Below, one piece after another: positions 16,149 through 25,024 of a DNA stretch of 64,000 nucleotides. A model generated the notes under the pieces. It ran no database searches. It had not been told where the DNA came from and saw only the letters and a program-made list of their open reading frames with translations. The stretch is from Rhodococcus jostii NBRC 16295 (lineage in GTDB: Bacteria > Actinomycetota > Actinomycetes > Mycobacteriales > Mycobacteriaceae), in contig NZ_BCWY01000008.1 in NCBI RefSeq assembly GCF_001894825.1, positions 21,691-85,690 on the forward strand, read 5' to 3'. How positions within the stretch are numbered: the stretch's first letter is position 1; each line of letters begins with the position of its first letter. A program made the position numbers and the translations under genes.

Positions 16149-17309
16149 GTGGATCCCCAGACGACTTCATTGGTCAAAACGAGCTTCACATCCATCGGAG
16201 CGTCTCCCGGGGGCGAGAACGCGTTCGCGCGATCCTTTTACGCCGTCCTGTTCGCCGCGCACCCTGAAATCCGCCATTACTTTCCGGCCGCCATGGACAT
16301 GCAACGCGATCGACTCATGCGGGCCGTCGGGTACGTGATCGACCGACTCGACACACCGGCCACCGTTCTCTCGTTACTGGCCCAACTCGGATGCGATCAC
16401 CGCAAGTACGACGTCACCGAGGAACACTACGGCGCCGTCGGGGAAGCGCTCGTCACCACGCTGGCGGGCCTGGCGGGACCCGAATTGTGGACCGACGAGA
16501 CCGAGCAGGCATGGCGCAACGCGATCGCGCTGATCGTCACCACCATGACGGAAGCCGCCGACGCGGAGCCTGGCCCACCGACGTGGGTGGGCGCCGTGAT
16601 CGACCACCGCCGAGTCCTCGACGACCTCGCCATCGTCCGCCTCGAACTCGACCAGCCCATGCCCTACGCCCCCGGCCAGTACGTCAGTGTCCAGGTACCC
16701 AGCCGGCCGCGAATGTGGCGCTACCTCTCGTTCGCCACCCCACCTACCTCCGACCGGATCGTCGAGTTCCACGTCCGCCGGGTATCCGGTGGCTGGGTCA
16801 GCCCGGCGATCACCGGAGAAGCCCACGTAGGTGACACCTGGCTGATCGCTTCTCCGCTCGGCGCCCTCGGTGCGCGGCAGAGGCCCGGCCGAAGTCGGCT
16901 GATGATCGCCGAGGGAACCGGAATCGCGCCGTTGCGAGCGCAGCTGATAGACACGCCTCGCCTCGGCGACAATCCCCGGACCCACCTGTTCTTCGGCGGC
17001 ACGTACCCACACGATCTCTACGACCTCGATCTCCTCTGGGCAATGTCCCGGACAGGTCCGTGGCTCACTGTCGTTCCGGCCACCGAGAACAGCGACAATC
17101 CGTGGTGGTTCTCGGGAACATTTCAAATTCCTGATGCGATGCACGATCGGCTCGTCGGCCAGATCGGAGGTGTCGTGGCCGAGTACGCGGACTGGACCGA
17201 CCACGACATCCAGGTCGTCGGCTCGCCCTCTATGGTTCACACCACCAAATACCGGTTGATGGCCGCCGGCGTCGAATCCGACGACATTCACCACGACCCC
17301 CTGTACTGA
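16149..17309 (+). CDS. Flavohaemoprotein (globin plus FAD/NAD reductase)
   Basis: A 386-residue fusion of an N-terminal globin (residues ~1-135; proximal histidine probably in CDHRKYDV) and a ferredoxin-reductase-like domain (FAD segment RMWRYLSFATPP, nucleotide segment LMIAEGTGIAPLRAQL, C-terminal VGSPSMVHTTKYRLMAAGV). Canonical flavohaemoglobins detoxify NO; this one is shorter and resembles the divergent mycobacterial type, in which the FAD motif is RYLS rather than RxYS. I choose the GTG at 16149 (DPQTTSLVKTSF follows, the usual globin start). The GTG at 16056 has AGGAG upstream but lies within the hairpin at 16055-16087, so a longer 417-residue form remains possible. The neighbouring P450 operon is convergent. 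Confidence 0.85.
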   Translation: MDPQTTSLVKTSFTSIGASPGGENAFARSFYAVLFAAHPEIRHYFPAAMDMQRDRLMRAVGYVIDRLDTPATVLSLLAQLGCDHRKYDVTEEHYGAVGEALVTTLAGLAGPELWTDETEQAWRNAIALIVTTMTEAADAEPGPPTWVGAVIDHRRVLDDLAIVRLELDQPMPYAPGQYVSVQVPSRPRMWRYLSFATPPTSDRIVEFHVRRVSGGWVSPAITGEAHVGDTWLIASPLGALGARQRPGRSRLMIAEGTGIAPLRAQLIDTPRLGDNPRTHLFFGGTYPHDLYDLDLLWAMSRTGPWLTVVPATENSDNPWWFSGTFQIPDAMHDRLVGQIGGVVAEYADWTDHDIQVVGSPSMVHTTKYRLMAAGVESDDIHHDPLY

Positions 17310-17395
17310 GAACCTCGCAGCCGCGTGTGGGAGCGTGCACCAGCCTGCGTAACTGCTGACACACGAAGACAGTGCCCGCGGACGTCGGCCGGCCG

Positions 17396-18580
17396 CTAGG
17401 GCTTCACGTCTATCCGGACTGCCTGATATCCGAGCTCCGGCATCCGGGTAGGTACCGGCTCGCTGACCAACGTGAGCGCTGTGGAGCCGTCGAGGATGGC
17501 GTCGAGGCCCACACTGATGATCCCGCGGGCCAGATGCATTCCGACGCACTGATGCCGGCCGACTCCGAAGCCGAGGTGTTGCGCGATGTTGTCTCTGTCC
17601 AGCACGAACTCGTGTGGGTTGTCGAAGACGGCCGGATCACGATTGGCTGCCGCATAGACCAGGGTGACCGGCTCGGTGGGTGTGATCGTTGTCCCCCGGA
17701 TCGTGGTCTCGCGGCTGACTGTCCGGGCGAAACCGCGATAGGGAGTGAAGAGACGGATGTATTCCTCCGTAGCTGACGATCGGAACTGGCGGTTGCGGCG
17801 AAGTTGCTCCTGCAGTTCGGGTTCGGTGGCCAGATGTTTGGCCATGGAGCCGATGAGCAGTGGCGGCGCCACCATGCCCACTACCAGCGATTGGCGGATA
17901 GCACCGATGACGAGGTCGGGCTCGAGGGGCTGACCGTCGACGCGTTCGCTCAACAGCGAGCTGGCCGGGTCCGCTGTGACGTCCCGTGGGTTGCTGGTTC
18001 GGTCGTCCACCAGCCATCGAGCGACCTGGTACATCTCCTCGCTGAATCGGGTGACCTGGTCCGAGTCCCGGTTCCGCCATGCGTCGACCCAGGCTGTTGC
18101 TGTGGTGGCAAGCCATTCGACACGCTGCTCGTCGAGGTTCAACCACGTTGCTGCGGCGTACGCGGGAAGCAGGGTTCCGAAGGATCGGGCGATGTCCTGG
18201 TCCGGGCCATCGACAAAGTCGGCGAACAGCGCAGCGGCACGGAGACGAAGGGCCTGGACGATCTGCTCGACCCTGGTGGTGGACAGGGTCCTGAGTAGTG
18301 CACGTCGGAACGGCGTGTGCCGGGGTGCGTCGAAGTTGAGGGGCGGTCGTCGGATCCCGCGTGGATCGCTGGGGACTACGGCTTTCACGGAGGAGATGAA
18401 GAGATCCGAGTCGACCGCCGCGTCGCGTACGTCGTCGTAGCGTGTCAGGGCCCAGTATCCGCCGTAGTCGGAGGTGTGGGCGACGGGACAGTTGGCTTGC
18501 AGATCCTGATACACCTTGAATACGTGGTCGGGATCGTCGTTGCCTTCGATGCTGAAATCGTCCCTGGTGGTGGTTCCCAT
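17396..18580 (-). CDS. Cytochrome P450 (second gene of tandem pair), atypical I-helix
   Basis: A 394-residue soluble bacterial P450. The haem cysteine is in FGVGRHQCVGMHLAR (~residue 345), and the K-helix EEYIRLF with FARTV preserves the E-R-R triad region. The I-helix, where most P450s show (A/G)Gx(D/E)T, reads VVGMVAPPLLIG: both the acid and the threonine are absent. The same is true of its neighbour. Start ATG at 18580 with AAGGA upstream, 10 nt after the previous stop, so it is cotranscribed with the first P450 and the ABC importer. No dedicated ferredoxin gene is present; the electron donor or peroxide use is unknown. Confidence 0.9.
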   Translation of the reverse strand: MGTTTRDDFSIEGNDDPDHVFKVYQDLQANCPVAHTSDYGGYWALTRYDDVRDAAVDSDLFISSVKAVVPSDPRGIRRPPLNFDAPRHTPFRRALLRTLSTTRVEQIVQALRLRAAALFADFVDGPDQDIARSFGTLLPAYAAATWLNLDEQRVEWLATTATAWVDAWRNRDSDQVTRFSEEMYQVARWLVDDRTSNPRDVTADPASSLLSERVDGQPLEPDLVIGAIRQSLVVGMVAPPLLIGSMAKHLATEPELQEQLRRNRQFRSSATEEYIRLFTPYRGFARTVSRETTIRGTTITPTEPVTLVYAAANRDPAVFDNPHEFVLDRDNIAQHLGFGVGRHQCVGMHLARGIISVGLDAILDGSTALTLVSEPVPTRMPELGYQAVRIDVKP

Positions 18581-18590
18581 TCGTTGGTCC

Positions 18591-19802
18591 TTAGAGTCCG
18601 ATGAATTCGAGTGGGACCGAGCGTGTGCCCCATTCCGCCCACATGGCCATGCCGGGCGAGTCCGTGAGGAGGAATTCGGCGCGGGAGAGGGCTTCTTCGA
18701 GTGTCACTGTGAGCATGATGCGCGCGAGTGGGGCACCGGGGCAGCTGTGAGTTCCTCGGCCGAAGCTGATGTGGTCTTTGATGTTGGAACGGTCGAGGAT
18801 GAACTCGTCGGGGCTTTCGAAGACGCGGGGGTCTCGGTTCGCCGCCGTGTACACCAGCGCTATCGGGTCGTCTTTCAGAATTTCTTGGCCGCCGACCGTG
18901 GTGGTGTCGCGGGCTGTGCGTGCCATGCCGCGGTACGGGTTGTACAGACGGAGGAATTCTTCGACGGCGGCGGGAATCTTGTCGGGGTTGGCACGCAGAA
19001 ACGACTGCAGGTCTGTATCGCGGCCGAGGTGTACGAACATGTTGCCGATGAAGACGCTGGGCGCGACCATCCCGGTCACGATGAGCTGCCTGACGCATCC
19101 GAGGATCATCGCGGCCGGGAGAGGTTCGCCGTCGTGTGTGCCGTCGAGCAGGGCTGCGGTGAGGTCTTCATCGGGACTGTACGACCCGCTCGCGCGGTCG
19201 TCGATGATGGCCTGGGCGACTTGGTACAGTTCGCGGCTCAGTCGGCGGACGGTGTCGTGGTCGAGGACCTGGATGGCGTCGACGTAGGTTCCACTGATGC
19301 GCTTGATGTCGGAGCTCAATTCCACTGAGAGATTGAAGAACTCGGCGAAGACGTGGGCGGGGAGCTTTTGCGAGTACTCGAGAGCTACATCGACCTTCCC
19401 CTTGTGGATGAGCGGATCGAGGAGCTCTGTCGAGCAGCGGCGGACCTTCGGTTCGATGGCTCTCATTTTCGGAGGGGTGAAGAACTGGTTGATGATTCGC
19501 CGATACGCCATGTGTTCTGGAGGGTCCAGGTGGAGCGGTGGGCGGACGCCGGTGAACGCGAAGGATGGGATCGCATTCTGTTTGGTGGTGGTGAACCGGG
19601 AGATGTCGGTGATGACCTCGAGCAGTTCGGGGTAACCCAGCATTGCCCAGAAGCCGCCGAACTCTTGGCTGCGGGCGACGGGGCAGCGACTGCGGATTTC
19701 CCGGAACTGCGTGTGCGCAGTGTCGAAGGCCTCGGGTACTTGTGGATCGAAGTCGTGGTCGTCTCGTCGTGAGTGGTTGATCGGGGCGGATTCGTTGGTC
19801 AT
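18591..19802 (-). CDS. Cytochrome P450 (first gene of tandem pair), atypical I-helix
   Basis: A 403-residue P450 related to its downstream neighbour (both share PFRRAL/AYRRII-type C-helix regions and I-helix GMVAP). The haem-binding loop is FGRGTHSCPGAPLAR. The I-helix reads IVTGMVAPSVFIG, without the acid-alcohol pair that delivers protons for O-O cleavage. Its ATG overlaps the stop of the solute-binding protein by one base (TGATG), so translation is coupled to the transporter. That tight link suggests the imported compound is the P450 substrate. Family-level substrate cannot be named from sequence alone. Confidence 0.9.
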   Translation of the reverse strand: MTNESAPINHSRRDDHDFDPQVPEAFDTAHTQFREIRSRCPVARSQEFGGFWAMLGYPELLEVITDISRFTTTKQNAIPSFAFTGVRPPLHLDPPEHMAYRRIINQFFTPPKMRAIEPKVRRCSTELLDPLIHKGKVDVALEYSQKLPAHVFAEFFNLSVELSSDIKRISGTYVDAIQVLDHDTVRRLSRELYQVAQAIIDDRASGSYSPDEDLTAALLDGTHDGEPLPAAMILGCVRQLIVTGMVAPSVFIGNMFVHLGRDTDLQSFLRANPDKIPAAVEEFLRLYNPYRGMARTARDTTTVGGQEILKDDPIALVYTAANRDPRVFESPDEFILDRSNIKDHISFGRGTHSCPGAPLARIMLTVTLEEALSRAEFLLTDSPGMAMWAEWGTRSVPLEFIGL

Positions 19803-20827
19803 CAGTTGACTCCCAGTAGGGCGTTGATCTGTGCCGAGTCGGCCAGGTTGATGTTTTCCACTCGCGTGAATCGCTTCGTTCCCTCAGGGTCGTACGGTGA
19901 GATGCCGTCGGAGTCGTCGTTGAGCAGTGTGTTGCCTTCCTCCGACATCAGGTAGCTGGCGAGAAGCTTTGCGCCGGCCGGGTTGGGCGAGTTCTCGGAC
20001 AGCGCCAGGGCAGCTTCGGGGCCGGTGGTGGGCGCCAGGCTTACCAATTGAACGGGCGCGCCTTGCTTGGTCAGGTTGTTGACGATCGCGGCGACTCCGG
20101 GAAAGCCGACTTGGGCTTCGCCGGCGGCAATTCCCTGTGTCAGCGGCACTGCACTGCTCATGAACTGGGGCTGGTTGGCGGCAATCTGCTCGAGGAAGCC
20201 GTCGCCGAACTGCTGTTTCATCAGGCTCCAGAATGCGATGTTGGCGGGCGACGAGTCCGGCTTCGTCAGCATCAGCTTGCCTTTGAATTGGGGATCGGCG
20301 TACGCATCCCAATCGGATGGAGTGTCCGAGGTTTCGTCGGAGTTGATGACCATCTCGCTGGGAATGAGGGAAACCACCGCGGCGGAGCCGTCGTGTGTGA
20401 GGTATTCCTCGGGGAAGGTGTCGGCGGCCGGCGGCAGGTCTTGTTGGGCGATGGGTGTGATCCAGTCCTTGGCGAGAGCATCGGCGAAGAATCCGGAATC
20501 GGTCAGCAACATGATGTCGGCGGCGCTCTTGCCCGTCGAGGCTTCGGCCGAGTATCGCTGGATGAGGTCGGCGGTTACCAGCCGGACGGGTTCGACGCGG
20601 ACTCCGTAGCGCTTGGTGAAGTCTTCGGAGAGCGCGCGCAAAGTGCTCTCGTCGAGCATGCTGTAGAAGGTGACGGGCCCGGCGTTCTTTGCCTCTGTGA
20701 CCAGGGCTTGGGTTTCTGCGTCGAGGTTGGTTGCGGTGCCGGTGTTTGCGGTGTCGGTGCCACCTCCGCCGCAGGCGGCCAGCAGGGAGGTTGCGCACGC
20801 GAGTGCGAGGAGAGTGAGTTTCTTCAT
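19802..20827 (-). CDS. ABC importer solute-binding lipoprotein, Fbp/AfuA-like
   Basis: A 341-residue extracellular binding protein with a lipoprotein signal (LLALACATSLLAAC, lipid cysteine at ~19). The fold is that of iron(III)/small-anion binding proteins (family 1/ type II PBP: AGPVTFYSMLDE..., SAADIMLLTDSGFFADAL, GFPGVAAIVNNLTKQG). In ferric-binding proteins the segment after VNN carries two adjacent tyrosines that ligate iron; here it reads NNLTKQG, so iron is an unlikely ligand. It is the third gene of the importer operon, 27 nt after the permease, and overlaps the first P450. An organic substrate for the P450s is a reasonable inference. Confidence 0.88.
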   Translation of the reverse strand: MKKLTLLALACATSLLAACGGGGTDTANTGTATNLDAETQALVTEAKNAGPVTFYSMLDESTLRALSEDFTKRYGVRVEPVRLVTADLIQRYSAEASTGKSAADIMLLTDSGFFADALAKDWITPIAQQDLPPAADTFPEEYLTHDGSAAVVSLIPSEMVINSDETSDTPSDWDAYADPQFKGKLMLTKPDSSPANIAFWSLMKQQFGDGFLEQIAANQPQFMSSAVPLTQGIAAGEAQVGFPGVAAIVNNLTKQGAPVQLVSLAPTTGPEAALALSENSPNPAGAKLLASYLMSEEGNTLLNDDSDGISPYDPEGTKRFTRVENINLADSAQINALLGVN

Positions 20828-20854
20828 GGTTCTTCCCTGTTCTCGATTCGAGGG

Positions 20855-22621
20855 TCAGTGAGTGGATCGGGACTTGGCGACACCGAATCGCTTCGATGTC
20901 CAGATCACCAGCAGCAGAACCGTTCCCGTCACCAGGACGAGGACGGCGGACAGCGCAGCGAGTGTGGCGTAGGAGCCCCCGTTGAACACTTCGAGGATTC
21001 GAAAGCCGAGGACGACGTTGTTCGTTCCGGACAGGATCGCCGAAGCCGTGAGGTCACCGACGATGCGGATGAACAGCAGAGCCCATCCGCCCACCAGTCC
21101 GGGCAGCATGAGGGGTGCGTAGATGCGTAGGAACGTTTTCCAGTCCCTGCCGCCGCTGATCCTGGATGCCTCGGCGAGTTCGCGGCCGACGACGGCGACT
21201 GCCGCGTCGGAAGCGATGGAAGCCTGTGGGAGGTATATCGCCAGGTATCCCACTAGCAGGATAATCCAGGTGCCGCCGAGGTGGAAGGGTGCGCCGCCGA
21301 GGAGGAGCAGGATTCCCACGGCGATGACCATGTGGGAGATCGACGAGGGGAGTTTGATGGCTGCGTCCAGGATTTGGGTCGCACGACTGCGTCGCTGGGC
21401 GATATAGATGGAGACGATTGCGGCAGCAGAGATGCCGATCAGCCCGCCGACGAGGCCCAGTCCGAGGCTGTTGGTGAAGGCCTGTTGTGTCTTGGGATCT
21501 GCGAACAGCGCAGTGTGGAAGGCTTCGAAGCCGAGCGAATCCCATTTGATCTTGGGAGTCCAGTAGCCGTTGAGGGCCACGAGGAACAGTCCGGCCATGG
21601 GCAATACGGTCGACAGGGTGACGTAGAGCAGGACGATCCCGCGGACGATGGGCCGCCATCTGCCCAGGCGGGTGATTTTGTGCGTGGCGCTCTTGCCGGT
21701 CATGCTGCTGAAGCGTGAGGTTTTCAGAATTCTGTACTGGACGAAGTACGAGATCCCGACGAACACCATGACGATAGCGCTCAGCCCGAGTGCGAGATCT
21801 TCTTCCGGGGGGTAGGAGAAGGTCAGCAATTGGACGATGCGCACCGCGATGACGTCGATGTGTGCGGGGGTTCCGATGATGGCGGCGATCGAGAACATGC
21901 CGAAGCCGAACCATGTGCAGAGCAGGAATCCGGCACCGATCGAGGGCGCCAGGGCGGGGATGGTGACGCGGCGCAAGGTGGTGAGGTAACTGGCGCCGCT
22001 CAGTCGCGAGGCTTCTTCGAGACTGGAGTCGAACGTGGTCATCGCCGCGGAGACGTTCATGTAGACGTAGGGCACTGCGTAGATGGTGTAGACCATGACC
22101 AGTCCGTACCAGGTGTTGATGTCGAACGGTCCGCTGTCGAGGTGAATCCCGATCAGCTCCAGACCATCCCGTAGCCATGCGTTGATCAGCCCGGCCTTGG
22201 GTGAGAGGAGCATCGTCCATCCCACCGCTCCGGCGATGGGAGGAAGTAGGAACGGCAGGTACGGGAGGACGTCGTTGAGTATTCCCATGCGGGCGTCGGT
22301 GCGTTCGTTGGCCCATGCGATGAGGGTGCCGATGATGACGGCCATCACGCTGCTGGCGGCAACGACGACGACGGTGTTCAGGATCAGTTTCCCAAGGTCG
22401 GGAATCGCCAAGGTGCGTCGAATGGCATCGAAACTGAGAGTGCCGTTCTGCCAGAACATGTCGACCACGACGTTCAACAGTGGAACGCACACGATGACGA
22501 TCAGGCCCGCGGCGATCAGGAGGGCGACGAGGTTGAAGCTCGTGGGTGCTGCGAGTTTGCGTGGACGCGAGCCCTTTACGGGCAGGTTGTCTGTGGGTGG
22601 AAGGGTGTGTGTGGTCGTCAC
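20855..22621 (-). CDS. ABC importer permease, fused double-domain type
   Basis: A 588-residue membrane protein with about twelve helices, formed by two tandem permease domains as in FbpB. The two EAA-type loops are visible: EEASRLSGASYLTTLRRVTIP in the first half and AEASRISGGRDWKTFLRIYAP in the second, each with the invariant glycine. It starts at a GTG at 22621 whose last bases form part of the ATPase stop (GTGA overlap). It works with the ATPase upstream and the lipoprotein downstream as one importer. Confidence 0.9.
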   Translation of the reverse strand: MTTTHTLPPTDNLPVKGSRPRKLAAPTSFNLVALLIAAGLIVIVCVPLLNVVVDMFWQNGTLSFDAIRRTLAIPDLGKLILNTVVVVAASSVMAVIIGTLIAWANERTDARMGILNDVLPYLPFLLPPIAGAVGWTMLLSPKAGLINAWLRDGLELIGIHLDSGPFDINTWYGLVMVYTIYAVPYVYMNVSAAMTTFDSSLEEASRLSGASYLTTLRRVTIPALAPSIGAGFLLCTWFGFGMFSIAAIIGTPAHIDVIAVRIVQLLTFSYPPEEDLALGLSAIVMVFVGISYFVQYRILKTSRFSSMTGKSATHKITRLGRWRPIVRGIVLLYVTLSTVLPMAGLFLVALNGYWTPKIKWDSLGFEAFHTALFADPKTQQAFTNSLGLGLVGGLIGISAAAIVSIYIAQRRSRATQILDAAIKLPSSISHMVIAVGILLLLGGAPFHLGGTWIILLVGYLAIYLPQASIASDAAVAVVGRELAEASRISGGRDWKTFLRIYAPLMLPGLVGGWALLFIRIVGDLTASAILSGTNNVVLGFRILEVFNGGSYATLAALSAVLVLVTGTVLLLVIWTSKRFGVAKSRSTH

Positions 22622-23763
22622 GAGGCGGCCTTCTCGAGCTCGCGTGCGTCGGTGGTGGAGGTACTCGAAGTGTTCGGGAAGACCATGACGTCCTCGGGTC
22701 GGATTCCGATCCAGACGGTGTCGTCGACCTGGAAGCGTCCGTGTTGGCTCGTCCAGACCCTGGATCGCACCTCGGCGGACCGAATGATGTACTCGGTGTG
22801 TGTTCCCATGAACAAGGACGCGACGATCCGGCCCTGGAACCCGTTCATGTGCGTCGGCTGCTCGTGAAAGAGGTGACCGGCTTCTGGTCGCCAGAGCAGG
22901 GTCGCCTGCTCGGGTGAGCCGGATTCCGGGCCGGTGTGAATCTCGCCGACGTCGGTCGCGTAGATGGCGGCGGCGCTACCTGTGACCCGGCGCCCGGGCA
23001 GCTCGTTGGTGTTCCCGATGAATTTCGCGACGTATTCGGTCGACGGGCGGCTGTAGATCTCGGCAGGCGTGCCGAGCTGCTGCACTCTTCCCTTGTCGAG
23101 AACTGCTATTCGGGTCGCGAGCTCCATGGCCTCGGCCTGGTCATGGGTGACGAACAGAGCTGTGAATCCGAGCCGCCGCTGAGTGGCGAGCAGTTCGATA
23201 CGTAGTTGCTCACGAACCTTGGCGTCGACATTGGACAACGGTTCGTCGAAAAGCACGACGTCGGAGTCGTTGACGAGCGCGCGGGCAAGTGCGACCCGCT
23301 GCTGTTGTCCACCGCTGAGCTGGGCGGGGTATTGGTCGCCGAGGTCACCGATACCCACCAGAGTGAGCGCGGCGTCGACCTTGTCCTTCATCGCTGCGCG
23401 GGACGGGCGTCGAGTGCGCTGATTCTCGAGGGGGTATTGGACGTTCTTGCGGGCCGTCATGTGGGGCCAGAGGGCGTACGACTGGAACATCATGCTCAAT
23501 TGGCGTCGTTCAGGCGGTACACAGACCCCTGCTGCGCTGTTGAACACGGCTTGGCCGTTTACCTGAATTGTTCCCGAGTCTGGCGTCTCGAGCCCTGCTA
23601 CCGACCGCAGCAGGGTGGTCTTGCCGCATCCGCTCGGTCCGAGAAGGACGATGAACTCGCCGCGGTCGATGTGGATGGTGGCGTTGTCGATCGCACTGAC
23701 AACGGCGCCGTCTCGGCGTCGGAACCGTTTCGACAGATTTTCGATGGCCACGGAGTGATTCAT
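22618..23763 (-). CDS. ABC importer ATP-binding protein
   Basis: A 381-residue ATPase of the Fbp/Pot (spermidine, ferric, phosphonate) class: Walker A LLGPSGCGKTTLLRSV, signature LSGGQQQRVALARAL, Walker B VVLFDEPLSNVDA, switch histidine FVTHDQAEAM, then a ~130-residue TOBE-like regulatory domain. AAAGAGGAAGC precedes the ATG. First gene of the five-gene importer/P450 operon. It is divergent from a PaaX-family regulator, with a 169-bp shared control region containing an inverted repeat. Confidence 0.92.
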   Translation of the reverse strand: MNHSVAIENLSKRFRRRDGAVVSAIDNATIHIDRGEFIVLLGPSGCGKTTLLRSVAGLETPDSGTIQVNGQAVFNSAAGVCVPPERRQLSMMFQSYALWPHMTARKNVQYPLENQRTRRPSRAAMKDKVDAALTLVGIGDLGDQYPAQLSGGQQQRVALARALVNDSDVVLFDEPLSNVDAKVREQLRIELLATQRRLGFTALFVTHDQAEAMELATRIAVLDKGRVQQLGTPAEIYSRPSTEYVAKFIGNTNELPGRRVTGSAAAIYATDVGEIHTGPESGSPEQATLLWRPEAGHLFHEQPTHMNGFQGRIVASLFMGTHTEYIIRSAEVRSRVWTSQHGRFQVDDTVWIGIRPEDVMVFPNTSSTSTTDARELEKAAS

Positions 23764-23840
23764 GCTTCCTCTTTCCCAGTTCGCGCCTGGAGTTCGACCG
23801 TCCCCTGCTCAGCAGGATGAGATCGGCGTCACTGTCCGAT

Positions 23841-23872
23841 TATTGTCGGCGTATTTGTGACGATCGTCAATA
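23841..23872. promoter_or_regulatory. Candidate PaaX-type operator between importer operon and paaX-like gene
   Basis: TATTGTCG (23841-23848) and CGTCAATA (23865-23872) form an inverted repeat with one mismatch. Nested inside is a perfect 12-bp palindrome TGACGATCGTCA (23858-23869). It lies 61-92 bp before the regulator start and 78 bp or more before the importer operon, a good place for dual control. The core ACGA-NN-GTCA recurs in front of the second PaaX gene. Confidence 0.5.
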
Positions 23873-23932
23873 GTTTGCGATTAATTCGCGCGGCTACGCT
23901 AGATTCACAACACACTCTCCCGAAGGAGTCGT

Positions 23933-24865
23933 ATGGTCAGCGCAGGTCAGCACCACTTTCTCGAGCAGATGCGAGTCCGCACCGCCGACGGGACACGGGC
24001 GCGTCAGATGTTGGTCACCTTGATGGCCGACTACTGGCTGGCAGAGGGGGCGCTTGCGCCGTCCGGTGTATTGGTGGATCTGATGTGCGATTTCGGCGTG
24101 TCCGAATCAGGCAGCCGCACGCTGTTGAGCCGGCTGACCAAAGAGGGGCGCCTGGTTGTGGTCAGGGAAGGCCGGCGAACCTTCTACTGCCTGTCCGAGC
24201 AGGCCAGAGTTCGCCTGGCGTCGGGACTGCGACGAATCGCCGACTTCGGTCATGTTCGACGTGAGGGCCCGGACCAATGGACGTGCGTCGGCTTCTCGGT
24301 CCCCGAGCAACAACGGGCGCTGCGACAACAACTCCGCAAGGGATTGTCCTGGTTGGGTTTCGCCCCGCTCTACGATGGCCTGTGGATTACGCCGAGGCCG
24401 GTGGCCCGTGATGCGGCGGCACTGATCACCAAGTTGGGCATCGATTCCGCCTCGCTCTTCGAGGGAAAGATCGACGGTATCGGGCTCGGCCACGGCAACC
24501 CGACCGACGCCTGGGACCTCACCGTGATCGAGGGGTTGTACCGGGAGTTCCTCGACGGTGCGGAACCGCTGCTCGGAGGACTCGACGAGGTGAGCCTCGA
24601 CCCGGCCTCGGCGCTGGTCCTTCGTACCGAACTCGTCAATGTCTGGCGGTCGTTTCCGAGGATCGACCCTGATCTGCCACTGGATCTGCTTCCGGAGGAT
24701 TGGCCGCGGTCGGATGCCCAAGGCGTATTTGTCCGTCTCTACGATTCACTCGCTCCGGCCGCGATGCGCCGGGTGCGGGGCGTGCTGGACCGCAACGCCC
24801 CGGACTACGGACAGCATGTCTCGGCTCACATCATCGGCACGCGGACCAGTACCTGGCTCGATTGA
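23933..24865 (+). CDS. PaaX-family transcriptional repressor (first copy)
   Basis: A 310-residue PaaX-like regulator: an N-terminal winged helix (LMCDFGVSESGSRTLLSRLTKEGRLVVVREGRRTFYCLSE), the central PaaX domain (WTCVGFSVPEQQRALRQQLRKGLSWLGFAPLYDGLWITP) and the C-terminal signature FPRIDPDLPLDLLPEDWP. Prototype PaaX represses phenylacetate genes and is released by phenylacetyl-CoA, the product one step past the sty pathway, though many paralogues respond to other CoA esters. Start ATG with AAGGAG upstream. It is divergent from the importer/P450 operon and convergent with the second PaaX gene. Confidence 0.9.
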   Translation: MVSAGQHHFLEQMRVRTADGTRARQMLVTLMADYWLAEGALAPSGVLVDLMCDFGVSESGSRTLLSRLTKEGRLVVVREGRRTFYCLSEQARVRLASGLRRIADFGHVRREGPDQWTCVGFSVPEQQRALRQQLRKGLSWLGFAPLYDGLWITPRPVARDAAALITKLGIDSASLFEGKIDGIGLGHGNPTDAWDLTVIEGLYREFLDGAEPLLGGLDEVSLDPASALVLRTELVNVWRSFPRIDPDLPLDLLPEDWPRSDAQGVFVRLYDSLAPAAMRRVRGVLDRNAPDYGQHVSAHIIGTRTSTWLD

Positions 24866-25024
24866 TGCCCGCGGAGCGCGCCCAATGTATCGCATTCTAT
24901 GGACGTTCGTGTCAATTATGAGATACGTCTGAGAGGCATTGCGTCACCCTGTGGGGGAAGTTGTGCGACGCATGGTCGAACAGTGGATCGAGGAGTCCAT
25001 CGCGACCCGTTTCCCGACCTAGCC

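Noticed and set aside
24933..25022. A short frame ending at 25022 with a coding-like sequence (RHPVGEVVRRMVEQWIEESI)
   Set aside because: Possibly a gene remnant between the convergent PaaX genes, but only 29 codons follow a stop and I could not tie it to any family.
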